DNA of 47,613 nucleotides from JBGCDD01 sp045105075 (GTDB taxonomy: Bacteria; Pseudomonadota; Alphaproteobacteria; Rhodobacterales; Rhodobacteraceae): NCBI GenBank assembly GCA_045105075.1, contig JBGCDD010000092.1:1-47613 (forward strand). The letters are read 5' to 3'. Below, in pieces: positions 17,368-25,792 of the stretch. The notes beneath the pieces were generated by a model. The model worked only from the letters and a program-made list of their open reading frames with translations. It was not told the DNA's origin and ran no database searches. Each line of letters starts with the position of its first letter. Within the stretch, counting starts at the first letter, position 1. Both the position numbers and the translations under genes were made by a program.

Positions 17368-17688
17368 TTACGCAGCTTCTGCCTGCTGAGCGGCATTTCG
17401 GCGCTCGCTTTCTTCGCGTGACAAAGCCACCGAGGTGCGAACACCACGGCCCACAAAGTCCATCAGTCCGGTTACCACCCGCTCGTTTGGGTCGATCCCG
17501 GCGCAAGACAGAACCTCACGGCCATCGCGTGAGCGCGCCCAACGGGCGATCTGCTCAGGGCCATTGCCATAGTTCTTATCGTCCGCAATTGCATCGTCTA
17601 GAGCAGCCAGTACGACTGCTGCAAAAAGTTTACGTGCACGGTTACCTTGCTCGTTATTGAAGGCCGTGCCGTCAACGAAATCTCTCAT
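17368..17688 (-). CDS. Small conserved alphaproteobacterial protein (DUF6280-type)
   Basis: The 106-residue soluble protein begins MRDFVDGTAFNNEQGNRARK and includes DDAIADDKNYGNGPEQIARW and GREVLSCAGIDPNERV. I recall it as a strongly conserved Rhodobacterales family (DUF6280) with no known function. It has no signal peptide or membrane segment. AAGGGAAACGAG before ATG 17688 is a good ribosome binding site. It is divergent from the EF-P gene, with 218 bases between their starts. Confidence 0.8.
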   Translation of the reverse strand: MRDFVDGTAFNNEQGNRARKLFAAVVLAALDDAIADDKNYGNGPEQIARWARSRDGREVLSCAGIDPNERVVTGLMDFVGRGVRTSVALSREESERRNAAQQAEAA

Positions 17689-17906
17689 CTCGTTTCCCTT
17701 GTTATTCTTGCTCTTGTCATTTCGGCGTGGCGTTCTTTATGGCGGATCTCATCCGATTCGGATACCCTTTTTTCGCATGGCTTCTATGCAATTTTTGCAA
17801 GTCTCTGCATCATTCCTATACGACATGTCGTTGTCTTGCCTCTCAGCGTCCCGAGATATATAGGCTTGCAATAAATCGGATCAAGATGGACCGGATCGGA
17901 ACAGCC

Positions 17907-18470
17907 ATGGCCAAGATTAACGGAAATGAAATTCGCCCGGGAAATGTGCTCGAGCACAATGACGGGTTGTGGGCTGCGGTCAAAGTCGACCATGTGAAGC
18001 CGGGCAAGGGCGGAGCGTTTGCCCAGGTGGAAATGCGCAATTTGCGCAATGGGTCCAAGTTGAACGAGCGGTTTCGCAGCGCGGACAAGGTCGAACGGGT
18101 CCGGCTTGAACAGAAGGATCAGCAGTTTCTTTACGAATCCGACGGCATGCTGGTGTTCATGGACACGCAAACCTACGAACAGGTCGAACTTCCTGCCGAA
18201 TTGCTGGGTGATCGGCGGCCTTTTCTTCAGGACGGGATGACCATTGTCGTTGAATTTTACGACGCTGAAGCGTTGAACGCGACGGTGCCGCAAAAGGTGA
18301 CGTGTCAGATCGTGGAAACCGAACCGGTGGTCAAAGGTCAGACAGCGGCCAATTCGTTCAAGCCGGCTGTGTTGGACAACGGCGTCAAAGTCATGGTGCC
18401 GCCGTTTGTGGGACAGGACGAGATGATCATCGTCAACACCGAGACCATGGAGTACTCTGAGCGCGCTTAA
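17907..18470 (+). CDS. efp: Translation elongation factor P
   Basis: The 187-residue protein has the three beta-barrel domains of EF-P and normal length. The modifiable lysine is Lys34 in VKPGKGGAF, the loop that reaches the peptidyl-transferase centre to relieve stalling at polyproline. Whether Lys34 is lysylated cannot be told here; no epmA or epmB gene is in the window. ATG 17907 is chosen because it gives the standard N terminus MAKINGNEIRPG; the upstream in-frame extension is not conserved-looking. The stop shares TTAA with the convergent ygfZ gene. Confidence 0.96.
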   Translation: MAKINGNEIRPGNVLEHNDGLWAAVKVDHVKPGKGGAFAQVEMRNLRNGSKLNERFRSADKVERVRLEQKDQQFLYESDGMLVFMDTQTYEQVELPAELLGDRRPFLQDGMTIVVEFYDAEALNATVPQKVTCQIVETEPVVKGQTAANSFKPAVLDNGVKVMVPPFVGQDEMIIVNTETMEYSERA

Positions 18471-19210
18471 TCTGGCGCGCCCAAGGTAAGCGTTGCGTCC
18501 CCGGCTTTCATATCCCCGCTGGCACGGTCCAGTCGCAAATACGCAATTGCACCACCTTTACTTTGAGTGAACAGAGTGCCTGCGGGTTTTCCGTCGCCCG
18601 TGATTTGCGTGCCCACAGGGGCTGCGCCTGAAATATGCACGCGGCGCAATCCTTTGCGCAACTCGGTTTTGTGCTTCATCCGCGCCGTTACTTCCTGACC
18701 GACGTAACAGCCTTTGCGGAAATCGACGCCATTCAGGTGCTCAAACCCCGCTTCCAGAATGAAAGTGTCAGGGGTTAACTCGATTTCCGTTTCGGGAATG
18801 CAATGGGCGACGCGGATCGCATCCCAATCGGTACCATCATCGCTGGCAGGGCCGGGGCCATAGGCGCGCCAACCCATATCCGGATGACGTGGATCGTCGA
18901 ACGCGCCGTCGGGGGCGGGGCCGGTGCCACGATGCAGCGCAAGTTCAGTGCGGGTGATCGCAACTTTTGCACGTAATTTGTATAAAGTGAGCCGTTTCAG
19001 CAGCCCTTCGCCCAGCTTGGCATCGACGTCCAGCAACACATCGTCGCCGTCTGCGGCCATAAAAAAGTCTGCAATGTACTTGCCTTGCGGGGTCAGCAGC
19101 GCCGCATAGACCAACCCATGATCAATCCCGGCGACATCATTGCTGACGAGGCCCTGCAGAAAGGATCGGGTGTCCGCACCGCTCACTCTGAGAATATCAC
19201 GCGCGTTCAT
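18467..19210 (-). CDS. ygfZ: YgfZ-type folate-binding Fe-S cluster maintenance protein
   Basis: The 247-residue protein is a GcvT-like fold member with the YgfZ signature KGCYVGQE at residues 166-173, whose cysteine is essential in the family. Such proteins bind tetrahydrofolate and help assemble or repair certain Fe-S proteins such as MiaB. ATG 19210 has AAGGAGAGG upstream. It is convergent with efp, overlapping by the four bases TTAA, and divergent from the glycosyltransferase gene. Confidence 0.93.
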   Translation of the reverse strand: MNARDILRVSGADTRSFLQGLVSNDVAGIDHGLVYAALLTPQGKYIADFFMAADGDDVLLDVDAKLGEGLLKRLTLYKLRAKVAITRTELALHRGTGPAPDGAFDDPRHPDMGWRAYGPGPASDDGTDWDAIRVAHCIPETEIELTPDTFILEAGFEHLNGVDFRKGCYVGQEVTARMKHKTELRKGLRRVHISGAAPVGTQITGDGKPAGTLFTQSKGGAIAYLRLDRASGDMKAGDATLTLGAPD

Positions 19211-19284
19211 CTTGGCCTCTCCTTGATTTAATACATTTGTCATATAGGTATGCCATTAAAGTTGAACAGAGAAAGTTGTACCAC

Positions 19285-19968
19285 TTGAGTGCCCGTATCA
19301 GTATTGTTGTGCCCACGCTGAACAGTGCGGCGGGTTTACCAGGTTGTCTTGAGGCGTTGATCGAAGGCCTGACGGCCGGTGTGATCCGTGAGCTGATCAT
19401 CACCGATGGCGGCTCCGATGACACGACGCTGGAAATCGCGGATGCGGTTGGCGCAACTGTCATAAGTGGCGCGGCGTCGCGAGGGGGGCAATTGCGTCGT
19501 GGCGTTGCCGCCTGTCGTGGCGATTGGGTGATGGTTTTGCACGCGGATACACAGCTTTCGCCGGGGTGGTCGCGCAGTGTTGGCGCGCATCTGAATGATG
19601 GCAAGGGTCAAAGCGCCTACTTTCGGCTTGGGTTTCGTGCGCCGGGGATGATGCCACGTTGGGTTGCTGGCTGGGCCAACCTGCGTTCGGCTTTGTTTGC
19701 CTTGCCTTACGGGGATCAGGGTCTGTTGATGCGCCGCTCGGTTTATGACCGGGCGGGGGGCTATCCCGATCAGCCGCTGATGGAAGATGTGGCCCTTGTG
19801 CGCGCACTGGGTCGCCCGCTGGTGGCGCTGCCGGTTCTGGCCTCAACCAGTCCTGAACGTTATCTCAAGGTTGGGTGGTTGCGCCGCGGGGCGCGCAACC
19901 TTTGGACTTTGCTGCGCTATTTTGCCGGCAGTGATCCCGAAGGACTGGCGGCCGCCGATCGGCGCTAA
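19285..19968 (+). CDS. Family 2 glycosyltransferase (TIGR04283-type)
   Basis: The protein is a small GT-A fold transferase without membrane anchor. RISIVVPTLNSAAGL starts the nucleotide-binding half, TDGGSDDTT and LHADTQL carry the acidic metal/sugar-nucleotide residues, and PLMEDVALVRAL supplies the later acidic motif. The pattern fits the TIGR04283 group, often found near radical-SAM/selenium-related genes; none is seen here. No ATG fits; TTG 19285 gives 227 residues and the usual N terminus, and TTG 19237 is an alternative. It ends with CTAA shared with the convergent ABC exporter gene. Confidence 0.82.
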   Translation: MSARISIVVPTLNSAAGLPGCLEALIEGLTAGVIRELIITDGGSDDTTLEIADAVGATVISGAASRGGQLRRGVAACRGDWVMVLHADTQLSPGWSRSVGAHLNDGKGQSAYFRLGFRAPGMMPRWVAGWANLRSALFALPYGDQGLLMRRSVYDRAGGYPDQPLMEDVALVRALGRPLVALPVLASTSPERYLKVGWLRRGARNLWTLLRYFAGSDPEGLAAADRR

Positions 19969-21800
19969 CGCCCCAGAACCCGCCACAACCAGCGGCGTTG
20001 GGCAGGCACAGTTGGGTCAAGAGCTCCTTCACCGGCCATGTCAATGACCGCTTTGCCATCCTGAAACTGGAGCTGATAAAGGTTGGCGTACAGTCCGCCG
20101 CGCGTTAGCAAATCTGCATGTGTGCCCTGGTCAACCACTTCGCCGCGGTCCATCACGATGATTTTGTCGGCGTTGCGAATGGTCGATAGTCGGTGTGCGA
20201 TGACCAATGTTGTGCGCCCGCCGGACAGGCGATCAAGCGCCGCTTGCACGACCTTTTCCGATTGCGCATCCAGCGCCGAGGTGGCCTCGTCCAGCAGCAA
20301 AATGGGTGTGTCACGCAACAGCGCGCGAGCAATCACGACACGTTGGCGTTGCCCGCCAGACAAGGCCGAGCCGCGCGGGCCCACCAAAGTGTCCAATCCT
20401 TGCGGCAGTTTGGGCAGGAAATCACTGACATGGGCCGCGTCCAGTGCAGCCTGCAATTGCGCTTCGCTGACGTCATCGCGCCCCAAAAGGATATTCTCGC
20501 GCAGGGTCTCGTCAAACAACAGAGCCTCTTGGCTGACCACAGAAAACAAGGTGCGCAAGTCTTTGGTTGCGATCCGGTCAACCGGGACGCCGCCAATGTC
20601 AATATTGCCGGAACTGGGATCCACCAAACGGGTGAGCAGGTTGAAAATACTCGACTTTCCAGCGCCCGACGCGCCCACCAAAGCGGTGGTTTTGCCAGCC
20701 TCCGCCGTCAGCGAAAGCGCATTCAGAACCGTAGCATCGCCGTATTTCAACGTGACATCCTGCAGGCGAACATCGCTCACCCCGGCAGGAACGGGCAGCG
20801 GCTCAGTTGGGGATTTTACCAGTATCGGCGCTTCCAGCAATTCCTTGAGCCGCTCCAATGCCGCCGCGGCCACCTGCCAGGTGCCAGAGACAGAGGCCAA
20901 GCGACGCATCGGATCAAAGGCCAGACCAATGGCCGTGAAAAAGCTCATGAACTGGCCGACGGTCTTTTCACCGGAAATGATCTCGGAGCCGCCATAGAGC
21001 AACACGCCCATGAACCCGACCCCGGACATCACATCGATCATGCCGGTGATGGAGGCGGTGCCGAAGGACGCGCGAATTTCCGATCGCACAAACGTGTCTG
21101 TGTGGCTCGAAAAACGCTTGGCCTGGTAGTCCTCCAAGCTGTTCAACTTGATTGGAACGATGCCGTGAAACACCTCGTCCAGACGGGTGGCAAGGGTCGC
21201 GCCAAGATCGCGCGCCTGGGCGGCTTTGCGCCGCACGTATCGCTGGGCCGAGGCGATCGGGATCAACAACAGTGGAATGCCAACCAGCATCACAGCCGTC
21301 CAGCGCCAATCAACACTGATCGCCACGCCGATCAAGATCACCAGCGATATCGCATCACGCCCGGCGCCGGTGATAACCGCGCGCCAGACATTATTCACTG
21401 CGTTCACATCCATCTGAATGCGTTGGATCAAAAAACCGGGTGGGTGGGTTTGGTGAAAGGCGGTGTCCTGGCGGATCAGCCGCTTGAGCAGATCAATCCG
21501 CAAAGCCGCCGCCGTTAGTTGCGAGATTCGCGTCAGAAGCACCTTTTGCACGACACTGGCGCCACCGCGAACGCAAAAAATCACCAGAAAGGCAAAGCTG
21601 ACCCAGCCCAAAGCGGTGGTGTTGCCCGCCACAAAAACCTGATCAAACATCGGCTGCATCATGTAGCTGACCGCACCGACCATGCTGCCTTCGATCAGCA
21701 TGAACACCAAAGCCACACCAAGCAGGCCCAGATGATGACGCAAATATCCGCGCCAAAGCCAACCCATAAGCACGCGCGAGGATTCAGGCGGTTTGCTCAT
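19965..21800 (-). CDS. MsbA-like ABC exporter (fused permease-ATPase)
   Basis: The 611-residue half-transporter has an N-terminal six-helix domain and a C-terminal ATPase with Walker A GASGAGKSS, signature LSGGQRQR, Walker B ILLLDEATSALD and the switch histidine in IAHRLST. It should homodimerise and flip lipids or lipid-like molecules across the inner membrane; MsbA-type lipid A export is the closest match by layout, but drug exporters look alike. ATG 21800 starts MSKPPESS with a weak ribosome binding site. An upstream extension of the frame lies in the promoter region shared with the divergent aminotransferase gene. Confidence 0.9.
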   Translation of the reverse strand: MSKPPESSRVLMGWLWRGYLRHHLGLLGVALVFMLIEGSMVGAVSYMMQPMFDQVFVAGNTTALGWVSFAFLVIFCVRGGASVVQKVLLTRISQLTAAALRIDLLKRLIRQDTAFHQTHPPGFLIQRIQMDVNAVNNVWRAVITGAGRDAISLVILIGVAISVDWRWTAVMLVGIPLLLIPIASAQRYVRRKAAQARDLGATLATRLDEVFHGIVPIKLNSLEDYQAKRFSSHTDTFVRSEIRASFGTASITGMIDVMSGVGFMGVLLYGGSEIISGEKTVGQFMSFFTAIGLAFDPMRRLASVSGTWQVAAAALERLKELLEAPILVKSPTEPLPVPAGVSDVRLQDVTLKYGDATVLNALSLTAEAGKTTALVGASGAGKSSIFNLLTRLVDPSSGNIDIGGVPVDRIATKDLRTLFSVVSQEALLFDETLRENILLGRDDVSEAQLQAALDAAHVSDFLPKLPQGLDTLVGPRGSALSGGQRQRVVIARALLRDTPILLLDEATSALDAQSEKVVQAALDRLSGGRTTLVIAHRLSTIRNADKIIVMDRGEVVDQGTHADLLTRGGLYANLYQLQFQDGKAVIDMAGEGALDPTVPAQRRWLWRVLGR

Positions 21801-21948
21801 AACACCAAAGAGAAACAGATCACGGTCATGCAGTCGGCTTAAGCCGCAGGGCTCTTGGGTGCAAGCGTTCGCGCTGCGCAACAATGGCGGATTGACGCCG
21901 GGCGCCGCGCCGATAGGGTGTGCTCGAAACAGCATTTGGGCGCATCCG

Positions 21949-23160
21949 ATGACAAACGCAATCTCCTTGGCGCATGGGCGCGAATATCTTGCCATTCCAG
22001 GACCTTCGGTTATGCCAGACGCGGTTTTGCGCGCCATGCACCGTGCGGCGCCCAACATTTATGGCGGCGAGTTGGTCGAGATGATGCCAGCGCTTTGTGC
22101 TGATTTGAAATCAGTGGCCCGTACCGCGCATCATGTGGCGATCTATATTTGCAACGGGCACGGCGCGTGGGAGGCGGCATTGGCCAACACCATCGCCCCG
22201 GGCGAGCGCGTTTTGGTGCCCGCGACCGGGCGGTTTGGCCATGGCTGGGGCGATATGGCCAAAGGGTTGGGCGCCGAGGTCGATGTGATCGACTTTGGCA
22301 AACGCGCGCCAATGGATATGGACCGCATTGCCGAGACATTGTCCGCCGACAAAGCCCATAGCATCAAGGCGGTTTTGGCGGTTCACGTCGACACCTCAAG
22401 TTCAGTGCGCAGCGACATAGCCGCGTTGCGGGCCACGCTTGACGGGCTGGGCCACCCGGCTCTTTTGATGGCCGATTGCATCGCCTCGCTGGGGTGTGAC
22501 GTGTTTGAAATGGACGCTTGGGGCGTGGATGTGATGGTGACGGGATGTCAAAAAGGGCTGATGGTACCGCCCGGCATGGCGTTCGTTTACTTCAACGACC
22601 GGGCGGCAAAAGCCCGCGCCGCGCTGCCCCGTGTCAGCCGCTACTGGGATTGGGCGCCGCGTGCCACACCCGAGGAGTTTTTCCAGTACTTTGGAGGAAC
22701 CGCGCCGACCCATCATCTTTATGGCCTGCGCGCGGCGCTTGATATGATCAACGCCGAAACGCTGGAACATGTGTGGGCACGCCACGCACATCTTGCCCGC
22801 GCCATTTGGGCTGCATGTGATGTTTGGTCCAGCCGTGGCCCGCTTGAAATGAACATCGCTGATCCGGCGTGTCGCAGCCATGCTGTCACCGCTTTGCGGG
22901 TCAGCGCGCCCGATGGCAAAGCCTTGCAAGACTGGGTGAAATCGCAAATCGGGCTGACCCTGGGCATTGGTCTTGGTATGGCTGAACCAGGGGATCCCGC
23001 ACGCGATGCGTTCTTTCGTCTTGGTCATATGGGGCATGTCAACGGCCAGATGGTCATGGCCATGCTGGGCGGAATAGAGGCCGGCCTGGGCGCATTGGAC
23101 GTTGAGCGTGGCAAAGGCGCGTTGGACGCTGCAGCCGCCGTTCTGTCACAGCGCAGCTGA
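21949..23160 (+). CDS. Class V PLP-dependent aminotransferase (alanine/serine-glyoxylate aminotransferase family)
   Basis: The 403-residue enzyme starts with REYLAIPGPSVMPDAVLRAM, the opening of alanine-glyoxylate and serine-glyoxylate aminotransferases. The PLP lysine is Lys202 in VTGCQKGLMVPPG and the cofactor aspartate lies in LLMADCIASLG. It moves an amino group between alanine or serine and glyoxylate, or between related oxo acids such as those from pyridoxamine or taurine metabolism; the choice cannot be made from sequence alone. It is transcribed alone, 148 bases from the divergent exporter gene, and ends four bases before a small convergent gene. Confidence 0.88.
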   Translation: MTNAISLAHGREYLAIPGPSVMPDAVLRAMHRAAPNIYGGELVEMMPALCADLKSVARTAHHVAIYICNGHGAWEAALANTIAPGERVLVPATGRFGHGWGDMAKGLGAEVDVIDFGKRAPMDMDRIAETLSADKAHSIKAVLAVHVDTSSSVRSDIAALRATLDGLGHPALLMADCIASLGCDVFEMDAWGVDVMVTGCQKGLMVPPGMAFVYFNDRAAKARAALPRVSRYWDWAPRATPEEFFQYFGGTAPTHHLYGLRAALDMINAETLEHVWARHAHLARAIWAACDVWSSRGPLEMNIADPACRSHAVTALRVSAPDGKALQDWVKSQIGLTLGIGLGMAEPGDPARDAFFRLGHMGHVNGQMVMAMLGGIEAGLGALDVERGKGALDAAAAVLSQRS

Positions 23161-23164
23161 GGAC

Positions 23165-23347
23165 CTAACCTGCGCGACGCCGTTCGATCAAGGTCACCAG
23201 ATGGTTGAGCACAAGCGCAAGCAGCATCACGGCGGCCAGCCCATAGATCGCCCAAAGCGCCAGGAATATCCAGGCCAGATTGACTCCGCCCATGACCAAG
23301 GCCGCCCGCGTATAGTCAGGCGCGGCAGAGATATTTTGATTGCGCAT
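23165..23347 (-). CDS. 60-residue membrane protein
   Basis: The small protein is almost all hydrophobic from residue 14 to 53, enough for two short helices (ALVMGGVNLAWIFLALWAIY and GLAAVMLLALVLNHLVTLI), with a polar N terminus and a basic end ERRRAG. GGAGAC lies just upstream of ATG 23347. It follows the HisC-like aminotransferase gene by 90 bases on the same strand and may share its transcript. No function is known to me. Confidence 0.7.
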   Translation of the reverse strand: MRNQNISAAPDYTRAALVMGGVNLAWIFLALWAIYGLAAVMLLALVLNHLVTLIERRRAG

Positions 23348-23437
23348 CCCAGTCTCCGTTTCGTTTGCACCAAAAACCTATGGTGCAATTTGACTTAAGA
23401 CCAGATGAATGTGGCGCACAGACACGCTCGGTTGGTC

Positions 23438-24547
23438 CTATGCTTTATTCGCAGTCGCCAAAGCACGCGGCAGGGCCGTTGCGAACAGGTCCAGATCAGC
23501 AGGGGGACCACAACTGATCCGAATGCACCGGTTTTGGGGATGTGCAAAAGGCATGCGCACAAAGATGCCCTGTTCAATCAAAGACCCAAGCACCGCTTTG
23601 GCAAAATCACTGTCCTGCCCACAGTCAATGGCAACAAAATTCGTCGCAGAGCCAACAGGATGCAAGCCATTGTCGCGCGCAATCTGCGAAATGCGGGCAC
23701 GCGCAGTCGCGATTTCTGCTTTGATGTGGGCCAGCCACGTCGCATCGTTCAACGCCGCCAAAGCGCCAATCTGGGCCACACGGTTCATACCAAAGTGATT
23801 GCGCACCTTGTTGAAAGCCGTGATCAGATCAGGCGCGCCCAAGCCATAGCCAACCCGCGCACCCGCCAGCCCATAGACCTTGGAAAACGTGCGCATCCTG
23901 ATCACACGCGGGTCGTCCCAGGATAGGCTCAGCGCGGCCTTGTCCGGCGCACAATCAATATAGGCCTCGTCCAGAACCATCAAACAACCGGTGGGTAAAT
24001 CATCCAAGGCCTTGGCCAACACATCGCCGTTGTGCCACGTGCCCATCGGGTTGTCGGGATTGGCCAGATAAACCAGCTTGGCATCCACCTCGCGCGCCTT
24101 TGCAATCAGCGCAGCGGGGTCTTCGTGATCCTCGCGGTATGGGACTTTGTGCAACGTGCCGCCAAAGCCCGCCACATGATAATTGAACGTCGGATAGGCC
24201 CCATCCGAGGTCACCACCGCATCGCCCGGCCCCACAAAAAGCCGCACGAGATAGCCCAACAGCCCATCGATACCCTCACCAACAACAATGTTTTGTGGGC
24301 TCGTGCGATGGTGTTTTGCCAAAGCGGCGCGCAGATCGTGGTTTTCGGGGTCGCCGTACATCCAGATCTGACTGGCGGCTTGTTCCATGGCTCCCCGCAC
24401 CTTGTGCGAGGGGCCAAACACGCTCTCATTTGCGCCAAGCCGCGCGGCAAATGGCGCACCACGCGCGCGCTCTTGCGTTTCGGGGCCCACAAAAGGCACA
24501 GTGGCAGGCAAGGATTGGGCAAGCGGGGTCAAGCGAAGATGTGTCAT
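23438..24547 (-). CDS. HisC-like class I/II aminotransferase
   Basis: The 369-residue fold type I PLP enzyme shows GEGIDGLLGYL (phosphate-binding turn), LANPDNPMGT, LDEAYID and the PLP lysine Lys223 in RTFSKVYGLAGAR, the standard set of the histidinol-phosphate aminotransferase branch. Such proteins convert histidinol phosphate or aromatic/other amino acids. As no his gene lies nearby, this may be a paralogue with another substrate. ATG 24547 is preferred over an upstream GTG/TTG start, though its ribosome binding site is poor. It is divergent from the nitronate monooxygenase-like gene. Confidence 0.87.
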   Translation of the reverse strand: MTHLRLTPLAQSLPATVPFVGPETQERARGAPFAARLGANESVFGPSHKVRGAMEQAASQIWMYGDPENHDLRAALAKHHRTSPQNIVVGEGIDGLLGYLVRLFVGPGDAVVTSDGAYPTFNYHVAGFGGTLHKVPYREDHEDPAALIAKAREVDAKLVYLANPDNPMGTWHNGDVLAKALDDLPTGCLMVLDEAYIDCAPDKAALSLSWDDPRVIRMRTFSKVYGLAGARVGYGLGAPDLITAFNKVRNHFGMNRVAQIGALAALNDATWLAHIKAEIATARARISQIARDNGLHPVGSATNFVAIDCGQDSDFAKAVLGSLIEQGIFVRMPFAHPQNRCIRISCGPPADLDLFATALPRALATANKA

Positions 24548-24647
24548 GCGCGCACATTGCCCTTGGTGTTCAGCCAGAGCAAGTCCGACTTGGCCCACCC
24601 CAAGTCAAGAGCAAGACATCAACGCCCAAGTTCAACGAGGCACCCTC

Positions 24648-25715
24648 ATGACAGAAATCCCGTCGCGCATCGCCGCGTTTTGTGAACGCGAAGCCCTGGA
24701 CGTGCCGGTTTTAATGGCGCCAATGGCCGGTGCCTGTCCGGTCGCGCTCGCCGCGGCTGTGGCAAATTCTGGTGGCATGGGCGCGTGCGGCGCGCTGTTG
24801 CTTGATCCGACCGGCATTCAGGATTGGGCCCGTGACATGCGCGCGGCCTCAAACGGCGCGTTCCAGATGAACTTGTGGATCCCCGATCCTCCAGCGCCTC
24901 GGGACAAAGCTGTAGAAGACCGCCAACGCCAGTTCCTGGCGCAGTGGGGTCCGGATGTGCCCAGTGATGCAGGTGATGCAATCGGTCCGGATTTTGATCA
25001 GCAGTGTCAGGCAATCCTCGCCGCTGGTCCTGCCGTGATGTCCTCTATTATGGGGCTGTTCCCACCTATGGTGGTCGATCAGATGAAAGCACGTGGCATC
25101 CGTTGGTATGCAACAGTCACAACCGTGGCTGAAGCCCGCGCCGCAGAAATCGCAGGCGCGGATGTGATCGTGGCTCAGGGGATGGAGGCGGGCGGTCACC
25201 GAGGCGCGTTTGTTGCTGATGACGCACCGCAAAAGCTGATCGGCTTGTTCGCTCTTTTGCCTGCGGTGGTTGATGCCGTAAACCTGCCAGTTGTGGCCAC
25301 AGGCGGCATCAGCGACGCACGCGGCGCTGCGGCGGCGCTTATTCTTGGAGCATCCGCCGTGCAAATCGGCACCGGCCTTTTGCGCAGTCCAGAGGCCGGC
25401 ATTGCCCCTGTCTGGGCCGATGCACTGGATGGGCTGGCCCCGGAAGACACCCAAGCCACGCGCGCCTTTTCCGGCCGTTTGGGCCGCGCCGTGCGCACGC
25501 CCTTCGTCACGGCCAGCCTCACAGCACCGCCCGCCGCCCCGTACCCCGTCCAACGCGGGCTCACCAGCGCGATGCGCAGTCAGGCGGCGAAAGAGGCGCG
25601 TCTGGACGCGATGCAGGCCTGGGCCGGACAATCCGCAGCGCTTGCCCGCGCCGAGCCTGCAGGCCGAATCGTTACGGATATCTGGCGCGACACCAAAGCG
25701 CTGCTGCACTTGTGA
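24648..25715 (+). CDS. Nitronate monooxygenase-like FMN-dependent enzyme
   Basis: The 355-residue TIM-barrel protein has LMAPMAGACPVALAAAVANSGG at the start (FMN phosphate side), AQGMEAGGHRGAF containing the conserved His of the 2-nitropropane dioxygenase family, then VVATGGISDARG and QIGTGLLRSPEA. True members oxidise alkyl nitronates such as propionate-3-nitronate with FMN and O2; others are enoyl reductases (FabK-like) or unknown. AACGAGG lies eight bases before ATG 24648. Confidence 0.86.
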   Translation: MTEIPSRIAAFCEREALDVPVLMAPMAGACPVALAAAVANSGGMGACGALLLDPTGIQDWARDMRAASNGAFQMNLWIPDPPAPRDKAVEDRQRQFLAQWGPDVPSDAGDAIGPDFDQQCQAILAAGPAVMSSIMGLFPPMVVDQMKARGIRWYATVTTVAEARAAEIAGADVIVAQGMEAGGHRGAFVADDAPQKLIGLFALLPAVVDAVNLPVVATGGISDARGAAAALILGASAVQIGTGLLRSPEAGIAPVWADALDGLAPEDTQATRAFSGRLGRAVRTPFVTASLTAPPAAPYPVQRGLTSAMRSQAAKEARLDAMQAWAGQSAALARAEPAGRIVTDIWRDTKALLHL

Positions 25716-25792
25716 TCTTCGCCAAGACCGGATTTTCCTCTTGCCACAAATATCCCCGCCGGAGGCTCTTTCACCCTGCCAAAGGCGCGCCC

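Noticed and set aside
20193..21518. Rightward open frame of about 440 codons
   Set aside because: It is opposite the MsbA-like exporter, whose Walker and signature motifs are clear. The composition is that of a mirror frame.
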